In this document: piece by piece, positions 46,517 through 58,673 of the stretch
Numbering within the stretch: position 1 is the stretch's first letter
Layout: every line of letters begins with the position of its first letter
Assembly: GCA_014281115.1 (NCBI GenBank)
Contig: JACONQ010000018.1
Coordinates: forward strand, 1,550,001 to 1,614,000
Length of the DNA: 64,000 bases
Direction of reading: 5' to 3'
Source of the DNA: Laburnicola sp. R22_1
Taxonomy: Eukaryota; Ascomycota; Dothideomycetes; Pleosporales; Didymosphaeriaceae
Translations under genes and position numbers: made by a program
Notes under the pieces: model-generated
Seen by the model: only the letters and a program-made list of their open reading frames with translations
Told to the model about the DNA's origin: nothing
The model's database searches: none

Positions 46517-47803
46517 ATGACAACCCAGCTTGCTATGCCAGCTGGCGGCAGTGGTTATGCCCGCCGCATCTCCACCACCGAGGCCACTCGGGAGTCCATC
46601 AATATGGGGCCCACCGTTGTGGTACCCCCGCGACATTTGATGGCACCTAGCGATGCTTCAGAAGTCGCAACTACGATGGAGGCAGCTAGACATCGTGTCC
46701 AGGCACCTGCAACCCCCGGCACCCCCCCTACACCTCCAGCTACAACTGTCACCGACAAATACGCCTTTGCCTTTGACATTGACGGCGTCCTCATCCGAGG
46801 AGGAAGGCCTATCCCGGAAGCCGTCGAAGCCATGAAAGTCCTGAACGGGCAAAACGAGTACGGTATCAAGGTTCCTTACATCTTCGTTACCAACGGTGGC
46901 GGCAAGACTGAAGCCGAGCGCTGCGTTCAGTTAAGTCAACAGCTTGAGATGGAAGTCTCACCTGGACAATTTATCTGCGGCCACACTCCAATGAGGGAAA
47001 TGGCAGAACGGTACAACACAGTTCTTGTCGTCGGTGGTGAGGGCGAGAAATGTCGTCATGTCGCTGAAGGGTACGGATTCAAGGATGTTGTCACCCCCGG
47101 CGATATCATCAAAGATAACCAAGACACCACACCCTTCAGGAGACTTACCCCCGACGAGTACAAGAACTCGAGAGCCAGGAACTTTGCAGAAGTCAAGATC
47201 GAGGCAATCTTTGTCTTTGCAGATTCTCGAGACTGGGCGTCTGACCAGCAAATCATCTTGGATCTACTCATGTCCAAGGGCGGATATCTTGGCACAAGGT
47301 CGGAGAACTTTGAAGATGGCCCACCCGTCTTCTTCAGTCACAACGATGTCGTCTGGTCTGCCAGTCACGATCTAACTCGCATCGGCATGGGCGCTCTTCG
47401 CGTAAGCTTGGAAGCCATGTTCAAGGCCGTAACAGGCAAGGATCTCCAGACTACTGCATTCGGCAAGCCTCAGATCGGCACCTTTGAATTTGCTACGCGC
47501 CTCCTACAACAGTGGAGACGAGACACCCATGGCATCGATTCCCCTCCTGACACTGTCTACTTTGTCGGTGACACGCCTGAGAGTGACATCCGAGGCACAA
47601 ACGAGTACGATAACCACGCCGACAACAGCTGGTACTCCATCCTTGTCCAGACTGGCGTATTCCAGGAGGGCACCAAGCCTCGCTTCCAGCCCAAGGCGAC
47701 GGTCGACACGGTGCTCGACGCTGTTAAGCACGGCATGGAGCGGGAATACAAGAAGGGTTTGCGCGCAAGCATGATGCAAACTGGTGTTATCAGCGACGAG
47801 TAG
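46517..47803 (+). CDS. HAD-superfamily phosphatase-like protein, CECR5/cut-1 type
   Basis: Haloacid-dehalogenase-fold protein of 428 residues, intronless, ATG at 46517. The N-terminal about 78 residues look like a mitochondrial-type or disordered leader (basic, Ala/Pro/Thr-rich). HAD motif I is FAFDIDGVL with D87 and D89; motif II is FVTNGGGKTEAER (T125); K317 sits in FGKPQIGTFEFA; motif IV is YFVGDTPESDIRGTNEY (D352, D357). The cap region between motifs II and III carries SPGQFICGHTPMREM and the SHNDVVWSASHDL-type segment typical of the CECR5 (TIGR01456) group, which includes Neurospora cut-1. Substrate unknown to me. The C-terminus (KHGMEREYKKGLRASM) is helical. Confidence 0.92.
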   Translation: MTTQLAMPAGGSGYARRISTTEATRESINMGPTVVVPPRHLMAPSDASEVATTMEAARHRVQAPATPGTPPTPPATTVTDKYAFAFDIDGVLIRGGRPIPEAVEAMKVLNGQNEYGIKVPYIFVTNGGGKTEAERCVQLSQQLEMEVSPGQFICGHTPMREMAERYNTVLVVGGEGEKCRHVAEGYGFKDVVTPGDIIKDNQDTTPFRRLTPDEYKNSRARNFAEVKIEAIFVFADSRDWASDQQIILDLLMSKGGYLGTRSENFEDGPPVFFSHNDVVWSASHDLTRIGMGALRVSLEAMFKAVTGKDLQTTAFGKPQIGTFEFATRLLQQWRRDTHGIDSPPDTVYFVGDTPESDIRGTNEYDNHADNSWYSILVQTGVFQEGTKPRFQPKATVDTVLDAVKHGMEREYKKGLRASMMQTGVISDE

Positions 47804-48496
47804 GTTCTTCGTACTTTGGCCCCTTCCCTCGAGAGCGGGGGGGCGCGCGCTCTTTTGGCATAGCACACGGCGTTTGGTTGGTCTCTTTTTTATTCGCTTC
47901 TTTCAACGCACTGGCGATGTCACTCGCCCTTTACAACACAATACACGGTTGCGTTTGGGCAACAAGGATGGACATTTGTTTATGATACCACGCGGCGTAG
48001 AGCTGCTCTATCGACTTGAAGAAGCTTTCTATAGAGGATTTATCTACTCGGGTTTTTGCTACCTGTGTCTATCTTGCTGTGTGTCCTATCGTGCTGGTGA
48101 TGAAAGTTTGGAAGGTGTTTGTGGGGTTAAAATGGGGATAGCACATGCACGCAATGAAGGCACGTTCGGATTAACCCTCATCCGTCCTTTGTGGATATGC
48201 GCAGAACAAAATCCCCGCCCCCCACCAAGCCCCGTTTCATGTTTCATCACACCCACGCCCGTTGTCTCTCCCACGTGTCAATCCACCCACCCCATCCATA
48301 TTCTCTCGCACTTTCGCCGGCACTCTTTACTCACCTCACGTCCCCGTCCGCTTGCTCAAGCGCAATTTCAAACCTCGCTAATATGGTCGATTAGATTTAG
48401 GATCATTCAACAACAGCTAACAAGATTATTCAACAATTTTTTTTTAATTTTTTTACCTTTGTACTACCACTAATAACAAGCCCGTTGTTGCCCGGG

Positions 48497-48528
<32 letters not shown>

Positions 48529-50807
48529 CGCGGGTCGGCCGTGGTCGGCGCTCTGGCTTGCCGCTTGAATTTGAGATTTTACGTGTATCGGGCCGATTTG
48601 GTGATACGCTGGAGCTACGTATGGTAGGGCTAGAGTGTGAACTCTAGACTCTAGGGTTGTTGAGGTGGAGGGAAGAATCTTAATTATTGAGCGCGGCGGC
48701 GGCGCGTTGGTGGCACAGGCAGGCCGAAAGTGCGTTTGACAGTGGCGCCGTGGTGGCTGGTGCTGGTGCTGCCACGGTGCGTTCATGTGTCGGCGTCGAG
48801 GTTGTCGCGGTCGACGTTGTTCGCATCCCGGATCATCAGCAGTAGATCTGTTTCTTATCTGAATTCCTGCTGTATGTGGTGATGAGACGTGATAACTGGA
48901 CGTGACAATTGACACTTGACGCCCGACTGTCTGTTCTATCCCAATCCTAGGTAATGTCCCATCCCAATGCCACTCCCAACGTCCATCTCCCAATCCCACT
49001 TTCATCAAACTTTGTAACAACCCGTCGACAGTCGTCTCCTCGCTAGCTGCGTACCTTACTTGGTCGCGCGTTTACTAATTATTTCGCCGACGAGGTATAC
49101 CTTGAGGCTTGCGAGCGAGCGGAGCCAGCTTTGCGACATTGCGACATTGCGACTTGCGTAGTGCGTCGTGGGTGGAAAGGAGCAGGGGCAGGGGCAGGGG
49201 AGCGCGAGGCGGTGGCGGTAGGGCTAAGTCTGATACAAACCAGACGGCTTGGCTTGGTGCTGTGGTGGCGGTGACAAGCGTGGGAGGCGGCGGTGCGGTG
49301 CGGCGTTGATGCTAATTTCTCCCACTCATTGACTCGTGTGGTATGGGGGATTGGTTGGTGTCGCGGGTGTTCGATGTTAGGCAAGGAGCTTGTGAGGGAG
49401 ACGGCACGGAGGGGAAGGAGATTGACCTGCTGGGATTTTTTTTTCCTTGCACAGAGTACCTAGGTAATTTTGTTGTGTTGTTTAGCCCGCGGCTTTCCTG
49501 CGGCGCGGAATTTTTTTTTCTTTTTCTCTCCGGTTTGGCAGGGGGTGGCTTGCCATTTGCAGTACCCGGGAGACCCTGGGCCCGGATATTCTCATGATTC
49601 TAGTTTTTCCTTCAGAGTTGGGGGTTGCCGTGGTGGCGTCGCGCGTATGTAAGAGGTAAGTGTAAGGGGTGTGTGTGAGATATTGGGGCCGAGATTATGA
49701 GGGGTGTACGGGATGGCATGTGACTTTGGTGATGAATTCGCTCATGTGGGTGTACTCGTGAGGGAGGCGAGAGTGGGGTGTGGGTGGGAGGTTTGTGATG
49801 GTGTCTGTTTTATCGGGCGGGATTGTGCGTTTGGATGGTCGTGGGTATTGAAAGGGTAATGCGTGGTTGTGGTGGAATGAGCGAATTCGCTTTGTCTATG
49901 GTCGCTTCGTATGTGGACGAGCGAAAGCAATAGCAAGGCCGCATGCGCTGGTACAATTTGACTTGCTTTGTGGTAGAATTCGAGTTCGCCTTTGTCCTGT
50001 GCAGAATTTCGAAAACAACAACAACTCGCAAGCGTTAGATAGGGTCTATAAAGAATCGAATGGACGAAATTGAACCTGTCCTCAATTCAGAACAAAGAAT
50101 ATCTAGACATAGTTGTGCAACTCCTTCGCGCAAATCTCGACTTGATTCGTTGTACACCAACTTGTCATTCCGCAAGCTTACACTACACTGCCTCGTATGC
50201 CATTTGAATTCCTCTCGGATACGGAGAATTATTAGAGTACTCTGGCGAGACGTAGTTTATGGAAATATTGGCAGTAAGGTCAACATGATTGTCAGACTCG
50301 TTCAGAACGATGAGCTCAAGAGCTCGAGGCGGCCAACGTCGTCTTCATTTTAGGCGGTTCATACGTTGGATGCCTGCGTGGCGTGAGGCGGGAGATGTTT
50401 GCTGCCATACCTTCCTCTCCGTCTGAGTTCTTTGCTGATGTTGTAGCCGCTGGTGACCAAGGGAGAAGATATCACCGTTTGTACTGAAAACGTCATAATG
50501 CATCGTGAAAGAGACTTTTCTCGCGTCTTCTCGCGTCAGATTTTATGACTTATGTGAATCAAGCTAGATTTGTGTGTGTGTAAGTTTATATGTTAAAGAG
50601 CCCTTCATCATGGAGATCGAGAATTGACAAGTAGGACATAGATAAATCCAAGTAGCACTAAAAAGAGTGTAGGCCTACATCTTAGGCAATCATTCGCCCG
50701 GCAATATCCAGATCTCACTGTTTATCTTAGGCAATTCATTCGTCCTGAGATACTCAGACTTCGCTGTTTGGCGTCAGTAGCACGTCCCCACCCCACCACT
50801 CACTCTC
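47804..50807. other. Intergenic 3 kb; nothing coding supported
   Basis: It holds the 3' flank of the HAD gene, a TCGTGT hexamer repeat (48497-48528), poly-T near 48436, a GGGGCA repeat near 49185 and a TACCTAGGTA palindrome at 49457-49466. G/T-rich sequence covers 49340-49830. No RNA gene recognised. Confidence 0.4.
48497..48528. repeat. TCGTGT hexamer repeat
   Basis: Five perfect tandem units of TCGTGT plus two bases. Confidence 0.9.
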
Positions 50808-50830
50808 TCACTCAATCTTCAAAGCCTCTT

Positions 50831-51904
50831 CTATATCTTCCAGCCTAAAAACGCCTTGACAGTCAATCCCACTTCCTCACTCAAAACCAAGTTCCCATTT
50901 TCAATTATTTTGATCAATCGTTCCACCTGCTCTCGCTCATACATGAACTTACCCTTTACCGTGAGATTCCTCGTCATGGCGTCCATGTAGTGAAACGAGA
51001 TATCGGAGTTGAGTCCGCCCTGTAACACAACGTGAGCATCTCGACGCAGCGCGCGTAGCGCAGCTACAAAGTGGGATGGCGTCGTAGGCGACGATGCCGC
51101 AGGCGGAGAGACATCCATAAACACATGCGCGCCACTCCCTCCGGTAGCGCTCCGCAACGCCGTAGCATCTTTCTCGACCTCGCCGCAAAGTTGTACAGTG
51201 GGCAGACGCTCCACCGCACCCGGGAGTCCCTTGAGCCTCTCCAACCTCTCCCCATTCCGACTCGCAGCCACAACTTTCGCGCCCATGGCCAGCACAGCCA
51301 ACACCGCCCCACCACTAAACTTCCCCGTCGCCGGCGCCACAATCACCGTCGTCCCAGCTCCCACGCCCACCTCTTCCAAACCCCCGTACCCAACAAGTAC
51401 AAAACTCAAGGCCGCCAAATCTCTCAACGCATATCCTCTTCCTCCCTCGGCCTTGCTCCTAAAAAGCACTTCCGGGAGCAGAAAGCAGTTCGCCAACGGT
51501 ACGGCGCCCACTTCTGCGAAACAATCATCGCGCCAGGCGTCTCGCATCAGCTTCTGCGCATGCGGCGTCACGCCCCCGAAGAATCCGAGGAGGAACTGTG
51601 ACTCTGGGTCATCGCGGGACGTGATGGCTGAGTCGATCCAGACGATATCCCCGGGCTTGAGTGAGGTTGCATCGGCGGGGACGGACTCGATGCGTGCGAC
51701 GCAGCTGTGGCCTGGGACGAAGGGGTAGCTGACGGGATAGACGTATTTGTTCTCGACGACGGCGCGGGAGTAGCTTGCTAGAGTCGTGTAAAGGGGCCGG
51801 ACGATGGATGTGCCGAGTGAGGGTGGTGTTGGGGGTGTGGGGAGAGACTGCAAGGTGAGGGACTCGGAGGGTGATTCTTGGACTAGTGCTTGGTGGGTAG
51901 ACAT
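50831..51904 (-). CDS. Medium-chain dehydrogenase/reductase (zinc-type-like) with altered C-terminus
   Basis: MDR-family NAD(P)H oxidoreductase of 357 residues as read. The ATG at 51904 (MSTHQALVQES) was chosen over one at 51937 because MDR proteins start close to the first strand. The GroES-like part covers about 1-135 (FVPGHSCVARIESVP, LKPGDIVWID). The nucleotide-binding part follows: VGAGTTVIVAPATGKFSGGAVLAVLAMGAKVVAASR, in which APATGKFSG replaces the usual GxGxxG. GHS stands where classical enzymes have the zinc-ligand GHE, so catalytic zinc is unlikely. The last residues FLGWKI are not family-like: the next frame gives RLEDIEEALKIE and a stop at 50808, which fits the family ending. A shift in the T5 run at 50847-50851 is the simplest cause. 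Confidence 0.85.
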   Translation of the reverse strand: MSTHQALVQESPSESLTLQSLPTPPTPPSLGTSIVRPLYTTLASYSRAVVENKYVYPVSYPFVPGHSCVARIESVPADATSLKPGDIVWIDSAITSRDDPESQFLLGFFGGVTPHAQKLMRDAWRDDCFAEVGAVPLANCFLLPEVLFRSKAEGGRGYALRDLAALSFVLVGYGGLEEVGVGAGTTVIVAPATGKFSGGAVLAVLAMGAKVVAASRNGERLERLKGLPGAVERLPTVQLCGEVEKDATALRSATGGSGAHVFMDVSPPAASSPTTPSHFVAALRALRRDAHVVLQGGLNSDISFHYMDAMTRNLTVKGKFMYEREQVERLIKIIENGNLVLSEEVGLTVKAFLGWKI

Positions 51905-52400
51905 TGTGGGGGGTGAGTGAGCTGGATTCGAAAGCATAAAAGAGTCGGATCAGAGGAAATGTGCTTTGGCGGAACCTGCTGCAAGATGTTGTCTGTATTT
52001 ATATTCAAGCATGGCATACGCCAGTTAACAGTTTGTGGAGTACCGCACCGTGGGAGCAAGACTACCCTACTGGTCTATCAGCGTATGAATTTCATTCAGA
52101 ATTGGGCTTCTGTGTGGGAGAGATTCGCGCATCGAACATCATGACATTGGTGCAGTCTAAGCCACAAGGAGTTAGTAGACGGGGCGTAACAACTTTGAAA
52201 GGAGCAATTGTAAGACAGTCTGATTAGTGATCGTGCGGAGATCCGCAGTAGATTTGAAATACTCTCGTTGTCGATGACATACATCCTACATACCCTATCC
52301 TCATAGCCGTTTTCAGTAGAGTTGGATACATAGGTATTCGTTCTGTACCTTGTAGGTCGTAGAGCATATCAAGTTGCATACACATTTCTTCGGATACACC
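51905..52400. other. Intergenic between dehydrogenase and P450 genes
   Basis: 496 bp between a promoter (dehydrogenase) and the P450 3' end. Nothing further seen. Confidence 0.4.
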
Positions 52401-54333
52401 CTACCCATCTATTGGGTTGCTGTAGAATGTGCTCATCCTGTACTTTGTCTCGCCATCGTACTGAGCGAGATTTGTGAGCGCTTCTTCACCTTCCCGCACT
52501 ATGGCTTGGCGGATACGTTCGCTACGCGGCTTGATGCTGACCTTGAATGGTTGTGGTCGCATGTTGAGGCCGTTCCTATACTAATTAGTACTCTTGGTTC
52601 CACATATTTGGTAGCACTCACGTGTAATCGAAGATGTCGACCGGCACCGGTTCGCCCCTCTCATCGAGATCAGGCTCAATCTTGAACCCCCAGACTAGTC
52701 GTGCCACGGTCAACCACGTTCCTTGCTCAGCCAGTGCCTGACCCGAGCACACTCTCCTGCCCCATCCAAACGTCATATATCCTCGCTCGCCCGGGAAGGG
52801 TCGCGCATCTGGGTCGTCTTTCAAGTAACGCTTCGGATTGAAGCGATCCGGCTCGGGGAACTCTCGCTCGTTGTGGTGTATGGCCCACACATTACCTTGC
52901 ACCCAGGTCAATTTGGGAATAAGCCAGCCGTTGTAATAATCGTCTTGCACAGGTGCATGCGGTTGACCACCAATGATAGCTACAGATCTCCATCTGAACA
53001 CCTCTTTAACGAAAGCGCGCATATAGGGCAGATCAGCTTCATCGTCGAATGAAGGACTTCGGTCGGGGCCAACAACGCGATCGAGCTCCTCCCAGGCCGG
53101 AATGAGCGTTTCGGGGAACGCACGCATAGCGAGCACTGCAGTGATGAGTGTACTGCTCGACGTATCAGACCCAGCACCAAACAAGTTGCCAGTCAAGGCT
53201 GAGATTTCTTGCGGCTTCAGATTGTATTTTGGAGCCTCTTTGAACAGAAACTTGGAGTAGCATTCGTCATGGCCGGGCTTCTCGTTTGCTTCGTGCGCAA
53301 GTGAGTAAAAAAAGTCCTCGCCGCGGGGAGATTTGCCTTTGCCTCTTCCCCGTAGGACCCCTTTCCAGGGTCCGTCCACTTTCGCAAGGACTGTGCGAGA
53401 TTAGCGAATGTAAATTATAGTTTTGTTCCAGGCCTTACAAGGGAAAGTCTCAAGCAGCATCGGAAAACTCTTTCCGGGTACGTTCAGATCCGCAGCTCGG
53501 TGCATGACAGCAATGACTTCGGTGATGATTGGATCAGTAGGATCACCAACCCTTCTACCAAACCCGATAATTGATACTACGCTAGTCGCATAGCGTTCGA
53601 AATGCGCTACATACTCTTCGGGCGTCTTAAGCATATCGTACGCGACAACTTTACTCTCGTCGTTCTGGAAGTCTCGATACTTTTTCACTTGCTGAATGCC
53701 AACGCCGTGGTGAGTAACCTTACGCTGCACTCGCCAACGATCTCGCTGCTCCGGAGTGAGTGTAATCATGTTGACGAGATTGCTTTGCCCGGCACCTAGT
53801 TCGGAAAAAACCAGCATTCGGGGGCGAGAGCAGTAGATGCCTGCTCGTTTGTCCAGTATTTCATTGGCAGCCCAGGCGTCATTGATCCAAACTGTTGGAT
53901 TTCTGAATACAAGTTAGTGATCGTACAACGAACAGTGGGCTTGTGACGACCGACCTTCCAATCCAGTATGTGATGAGGGGTGCATTGTACTTTTTGGACA
54001 GCTCTTCGAAGTGGATCCACTGTACTGTATTAGTGATTACATGCTAATCTTCTAGACAACATACCGGCTTGTTGTCGGGGAGTTGAAAGGTATTGCCGAT
54101 GATAGGCCAAGGCATCGGTCCAGGTGGCTACGCTAATCAGTATGGTGATCCGAGTATTCGCAACTGACACTCGCCATTTTGGACCTCAGATATAGCATCC
54201 ATGCGTAATCTGTCAACACGCCCAACACAACCGACACTAAAACAGCGAGCATGATGTTGGCAACGCCAAACTTGGAGATCCCATGCTGCAAATCGTGAAG
54301 AGGCAGTGCCTCGAACAACTTTTCGATGGCCAT
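52401..54333 (-). CDS. Microsomal cytochrome P450, six exons
   Basis: Heme monooxygenase of 564 residues. Exons: 54175-54333, 54065-54127, 53955-54019, 53439-53902, 52622-53390 and 52401-52575; every join keeps the frame. Residues about 30-50 are an N-terminal membrane anchor (ANIMLAVLVSVVLGVLTDYAW). The proline hinge PPGPMPWPIIGNT is formed by the first splice. Further marks are the I-helix AGSDTSS (323-329), E380-R383 in KEVFRWR (ExxR), NPKRYLKDD, and the heme-binding loop FGWGRRVCSGQ with Cys465. The segment ITYWIGRNPTVWINDAWAAN is shared with fungal P450s such as those of secondary metabolism. Intron 1 (54128-54174) starts with GC (GCGAGT) rather than GT; no GT site gives the right phase. 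Substrate unknown. Confidence 0.92.
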
Positions 54334-56562
54334 GATTCTACGCAATCCTCGACTATAAGGCGGAGAGAACGGACTCCAAGCTGTTGAAACGGAATAGGCC
54401 AAGCGCAACCTCGTTCTGAGTGTTAGACAACTAATGAAAAGCAACAAGATTCGAGTGCGATGACTAATGTTGCTTGGAGCATGCTATGCGCCGTGTCTTG
54501 TTCTGAAGATGGAGTCTACGAGGGCTCGGCAACCCCACATTGTCGGTGGTGGGGCAGCAGGGCCAGCAAATTAACTGCATGTTGCACAAAAATAAAAGCC
54601 TTTTATACTCTAGGCCAGGTCCTAGTCCTTTTGAGCTGCGTGTGACCAATATTTTCAAGGATTCGTGAGGAGAGGGTAGAAGTGTTGGTGGCAACGCGCT
54701 TGTTGGTGTGTGGCTGGCGTAGTTGCTCGTTCTAGCGCGACGTCTTTCGCCTAAGGAGCCCACGAAGCGCTGTGTCCTCTTCACAATGTATAGTCGATTT
54801 TTATTACGGGCTTGTTGTTTACCGCAGGGTTTCCGATCACGCACTGTTGGGTTTTGGTGATAGGAGGAAATGAGGTGGTTGCCCAGGTGGGAAGCCGCGC
54901 ACGTGCAAGACGTGCGCTACCTACCTAGGTACTAGGTAGGTACCCTAGTGCTTAGGTAGGCGAAGACGCCACCTCAGTAATGAATTCGTTCATATTGGTT
55001 TGTAGTGAACTCAACCTTTTACAGATTACCAGACTTAACAGCACAGCCATAACTTCAACTGCACCACACAACTCTTACCCTTAACATTGCTGCTTACTCG
55101 GGACCACCCGCGAGATCTTCACCACATTCGATATCCGATAAGATTTCACGCTTGTCTCAAAGTCCTCAAGCGCCGTGGAGCACGTTCGAGGGTACCCCAA
55201 ATACCGATGATCCCTCTCCAACATCACGGACTTGTTCCTTATCTGGTACTATCCAAGCTTACACTACCTTCGAAGGTACAAGATGAGGCTCTTGGTGTAA
55301 GAACTGCCGAAAACACACTAAAAGCGCGTACGCGCCGCTAGAAAACACCGCCAACCCATCACGACTCACGAGAGGTCCAACAGAGGTGAGGTGATGCTGG
55401 GTGCGAGCTTGCGAAGTCTCCGAGCTTCACTTGGCCATCTGTGCCAAGTGTCTTGTATTAGAAGAGAAAGGCAATACGGACTTTCTTACTACATGTTTCT
55501 ATCGAGACTCACGCACCTAGGTATCTTGCCCTACTACTACTACTTCTACTACTACTACCTTCCTAAATTGTCGGGGGTCAACCTCTGACTATTCAACTTC
55601 TGATTCCCCAGATTCTCTGAAAGCATATATCCACAGTGTATTAAGCTCTACGGTATCTCGCAGATATTAAGGCTGCTGTCTAACCTTTTACCCTTTTACC
55701 TACCTCAGGTACAGTAACGCCAATAATTGACAGCGTCCATGTCATGCGCCTTCCATTCCAAATTTATCCAGACCTATCCGTAGGTATACAACTTTTATAC
55801 CTAACTAGCGGACCGCGAAACGGGTGTATACACACAGTAATCAGCTTGTTGTGGCCAGATCCCACGGCGAGACCAGCTAACTGAGTCCCAAATCCAAAAC
55901 CGTTAGAGCTTCTTTTTCAAGGCCGTCGCATGCGGGATGGCAAGTCTTTTGAAATAGTATGACTGTCCCTATCATTTGACTAGAAGCTCGAGGCTGCTGT
56001 CGTTGTCTCATCTAGGGATTTGGCCTTGCTCTGGTCTACGATGGCCCAATCGCGCCCGATATTCGAAAAAAAGAGGGGAAAGCCGTTAAAGCTAACGTCG
56101 CGTATCCGCTTATCGCCTATTAGGTTCACCGCAAAGGTTAATTATCACTTTATTTGAAGCTACGCGCTCGTGCAGTAAATTTCTTATCCATGGCCCCTTT
56201 CGGGACACGGCGCGTTTTGGAGGGTCCATTTCTCCTTTCCCCGCATCCCCACCCGCTAGATTGCAATAAAGTCCGGGATAGACCCGCTAATGTGCATGGG
56301 GTCAGCCGCATATTGCATTGCCGGATTGGCCACAAGACGATCTGCATGCAGATGTGATAGAGCACTCAGCAGGGCTGGCAAAGTGTGCGTGGCCACTTTT
56401 CTTGTATTTACAAGAGTGAATGCAGGTTCACCAAATTTCGATTTTCTTATCCCTTACTCAGACCATCATCGTGTCGAGAGCTTGCCATCGAGCACAACTC
56501 GATTTACCCTCGTAGCTTTTTGCTTGAAGTCACCGGATAGTCTAGATCGAACCGTCCTCGCC
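54334..56562. other. Divergent intergenic between P450 and transporter genes
   Basis: 2.2 kb shared by two divergent promoters. A cluster of CCTAGGTA-type palindromes occurs at about 54916-54960 (exact TACCTAGGTA at 54922-54931, near-copies after it). Small frames here have no family motifs. Confidence 0.4.
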
Positions 56563-58396
56563 ATGCTCGAAGCCTCCACTGGCAGCGGGCTCTTGGAGAA
56601 CTGGAAATGCCTGGCCGCATGTACGCTGGTGTCAATGAGTCCATTTCAATATGGCATTGACTTCGGCGCCATTGGCGGCTTGCAAGCAATGCCAGGCTTC
56701 TTACAAGCAAGTCACCATGACTGTCAGCCTCATTACAGCACTAACAACATATGTAGGTCTTTGGCCACGAAGATCCTTCTGTCCCAATTGGCTATAACAT
56801 CTCTCCTGGGCGCCAGCAGCTTATTTCTTCCCTAATGACCTTGGGAGCCTTCATCAGCTCCTCGACTGCGGGTTTTGCTGCGACGTGGCTGGGACGACGC
56901 CAGTGTCTCTGGATCGCCTCGATTCTATGCTGCGCTTCAAATGTGATCATGATGGCGACGACGAACTTGGCTGGCCTTTATGCTGGCCGCTTCTTAATCG
57001 GCCTCGCTAATGGATGGTACATGACTTTTTCGCAGCTCTATATCCAGGTAATCCACAACATCGTATTGCGAGTTTGAACCAGGCTCTAATCATGAGCAGG
57101 AAAGTGCACCAGCTCGCTACCGCGGTATGCTGATTTCCGTCTTCCAATGCTGGACGTCCGTAGGCACGCTTATAGGCACTGTCATCGATAACGCGACGCA
57201 CAGCCTCGATGGGAAACCCTCCTATCTCATCCCGCTCGGTGTCATCTACATCGTCCCGGTTTGCATGTCCATCGGTCTCGTTTTTATTCCAGAGTCGCCG
57301 AGATGGCTCATCCTCGTCGAGAAGAACGAGCAAGCGCACAAGGCCTTGCTGTGGATGCGACCGAACAAGGACGCGGTTCCGGAAGAAATAGATGATATCC
57401 AAGCGGCGATATTAGCAGAGAAGGAACTTGCCAGCAGTTCCAGCTTTATCGACCTTTTCAAGAACCCCGTTGATCGCCGTAGGACGCTTCTGTCTGTGGC
57501 AGCAATATTGATCCAGGCTGCTTCTGGTGCTATGTTCATGATTGGTACGTCTTCTGTATTGCGAAGGCCGTCTTGCAAGCAGTTACTGATCGAACAAAAG
57601 CTTATGGTACATACTTCTTCGAAATGGCGCATGTCGGCAACGCGTTCCAGAACTCTTGCATCCTCACTGCCGTTGGCGTCGCCGTTATCATGCTCAATAG
57701 CGCCGTCATCTCCAAGATCGGACGACGACGTGTCTTCTTGATGGTCGGCATGTTCATCTGCGGTGTTTCGCAGATGATAGTAGCGGCTGTATATCATGTC
57801 CACCCCGGCACTGTTGGCACCGGAAAGGTAAGCTACCCAAGTCTGAAGCTGAGCAAGCAGTGGCTGACTCCGCGGCAGGTTATTGTCGGCATGTCGGTTA
57901 TCTACATTTGCGGGTACAACGGCATGGTGGCTACGTATTCTTGGCTTGTTGGTGGGGAGATTCCATCGCAGCGGTTGCGATCGCATACGTTTGGCCTTGC
58001 TGCTGCGGTTGGGTTTGCAGGCGCATGGCTCGCTACTTTTACAGCTCCGTATTTCATCAATCCGGACGCGCTGAACTGGGGTCCGGAATACGGTACGTAT
58101 TTCCCCGTTCCATTGATATAACGTAAAACTAACGTCTACTAGGCTGGATCTGGGGTCCTTCGTGCATGATCACTGTTATCTGGATCTTCTTCTTCCTGCC
58201 AGAAATCAAGAATCGCACCCTTGAAGAAGTAGACGAGATGTTTGAAGCTAGGCTGCCAGCGCGAAAGTTCAGGAAGTATGTTTGTGTGGGGCGGCATGTG
58301 CCGGATGAGAAGGTTATTGCGGAGAGGGACAACACGGAGGAGAAGGTGTGGACGAATGAGAAGGCTGGCGCAGAAGTAACACTGCATGTTGAGTGA
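56563..58396 (+). CDS. MFS sugar-type transporter, six exons
   Basis: Major-facilitator permease of the fungal sugar porter type, 524 residues. Exons: 56563-56706, 56757-57047, 57100-57544, 57601-57827, 57879-58092 and 58143-58396; all phases agree. Twelve hydrophobic segments can be traced. Motifs: YGIDFGAIGGLQAMPGFLQ in helix 1, WLGRRQCLW after helix 2, GRFLIGLANGWYM, ARYRGMLISVFQCW, PESPRWLILVEKNEQAHKAL at the end of helix 6, GRRRVFL, SWLVGGEIPSQRLRSHTFG and PEIKNRTLEEVDEMFEAR near the end. These match hexose/maltose/quinate-type porters; the substrate is not readable. Intron 1 starts GCAAGT, a strong GC-AG donor, and no GT gives the right phase. Divergent from the P450 gene. Confidence 0.93.
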
Positions 58397-58673
58397 GTAC
58401 GGGATAGTTGGGACATGACAAAGATCGGAAAGGAGGGAAGCAAGTGGTACCAATATTCAGAGGCTCTTGGAGTTCCTTCGTAAGATAAGAAACAATTTTT
58501 ATGGTTCTCCATGTTCTACTACTAGGATGGCACTATCTTTTAGACTTTCCTCTTTATATACTCCATTGACCTAACATCACGATTTCTTGTCATGAGGAAT
58601 CTAAATGTTGTCTCACGCTACACCAAATGTGACAGATATCGCCAAGTCATCCCATTCTTACCACCACTACTAT

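Noticed and set aside
47784..48473. 229-codon + strand frame after the HAD gene
   Set aside because: Overlaps the HAD gene's 3' end and its likely untranslated region; a Cys/Phe-rich chance frame.
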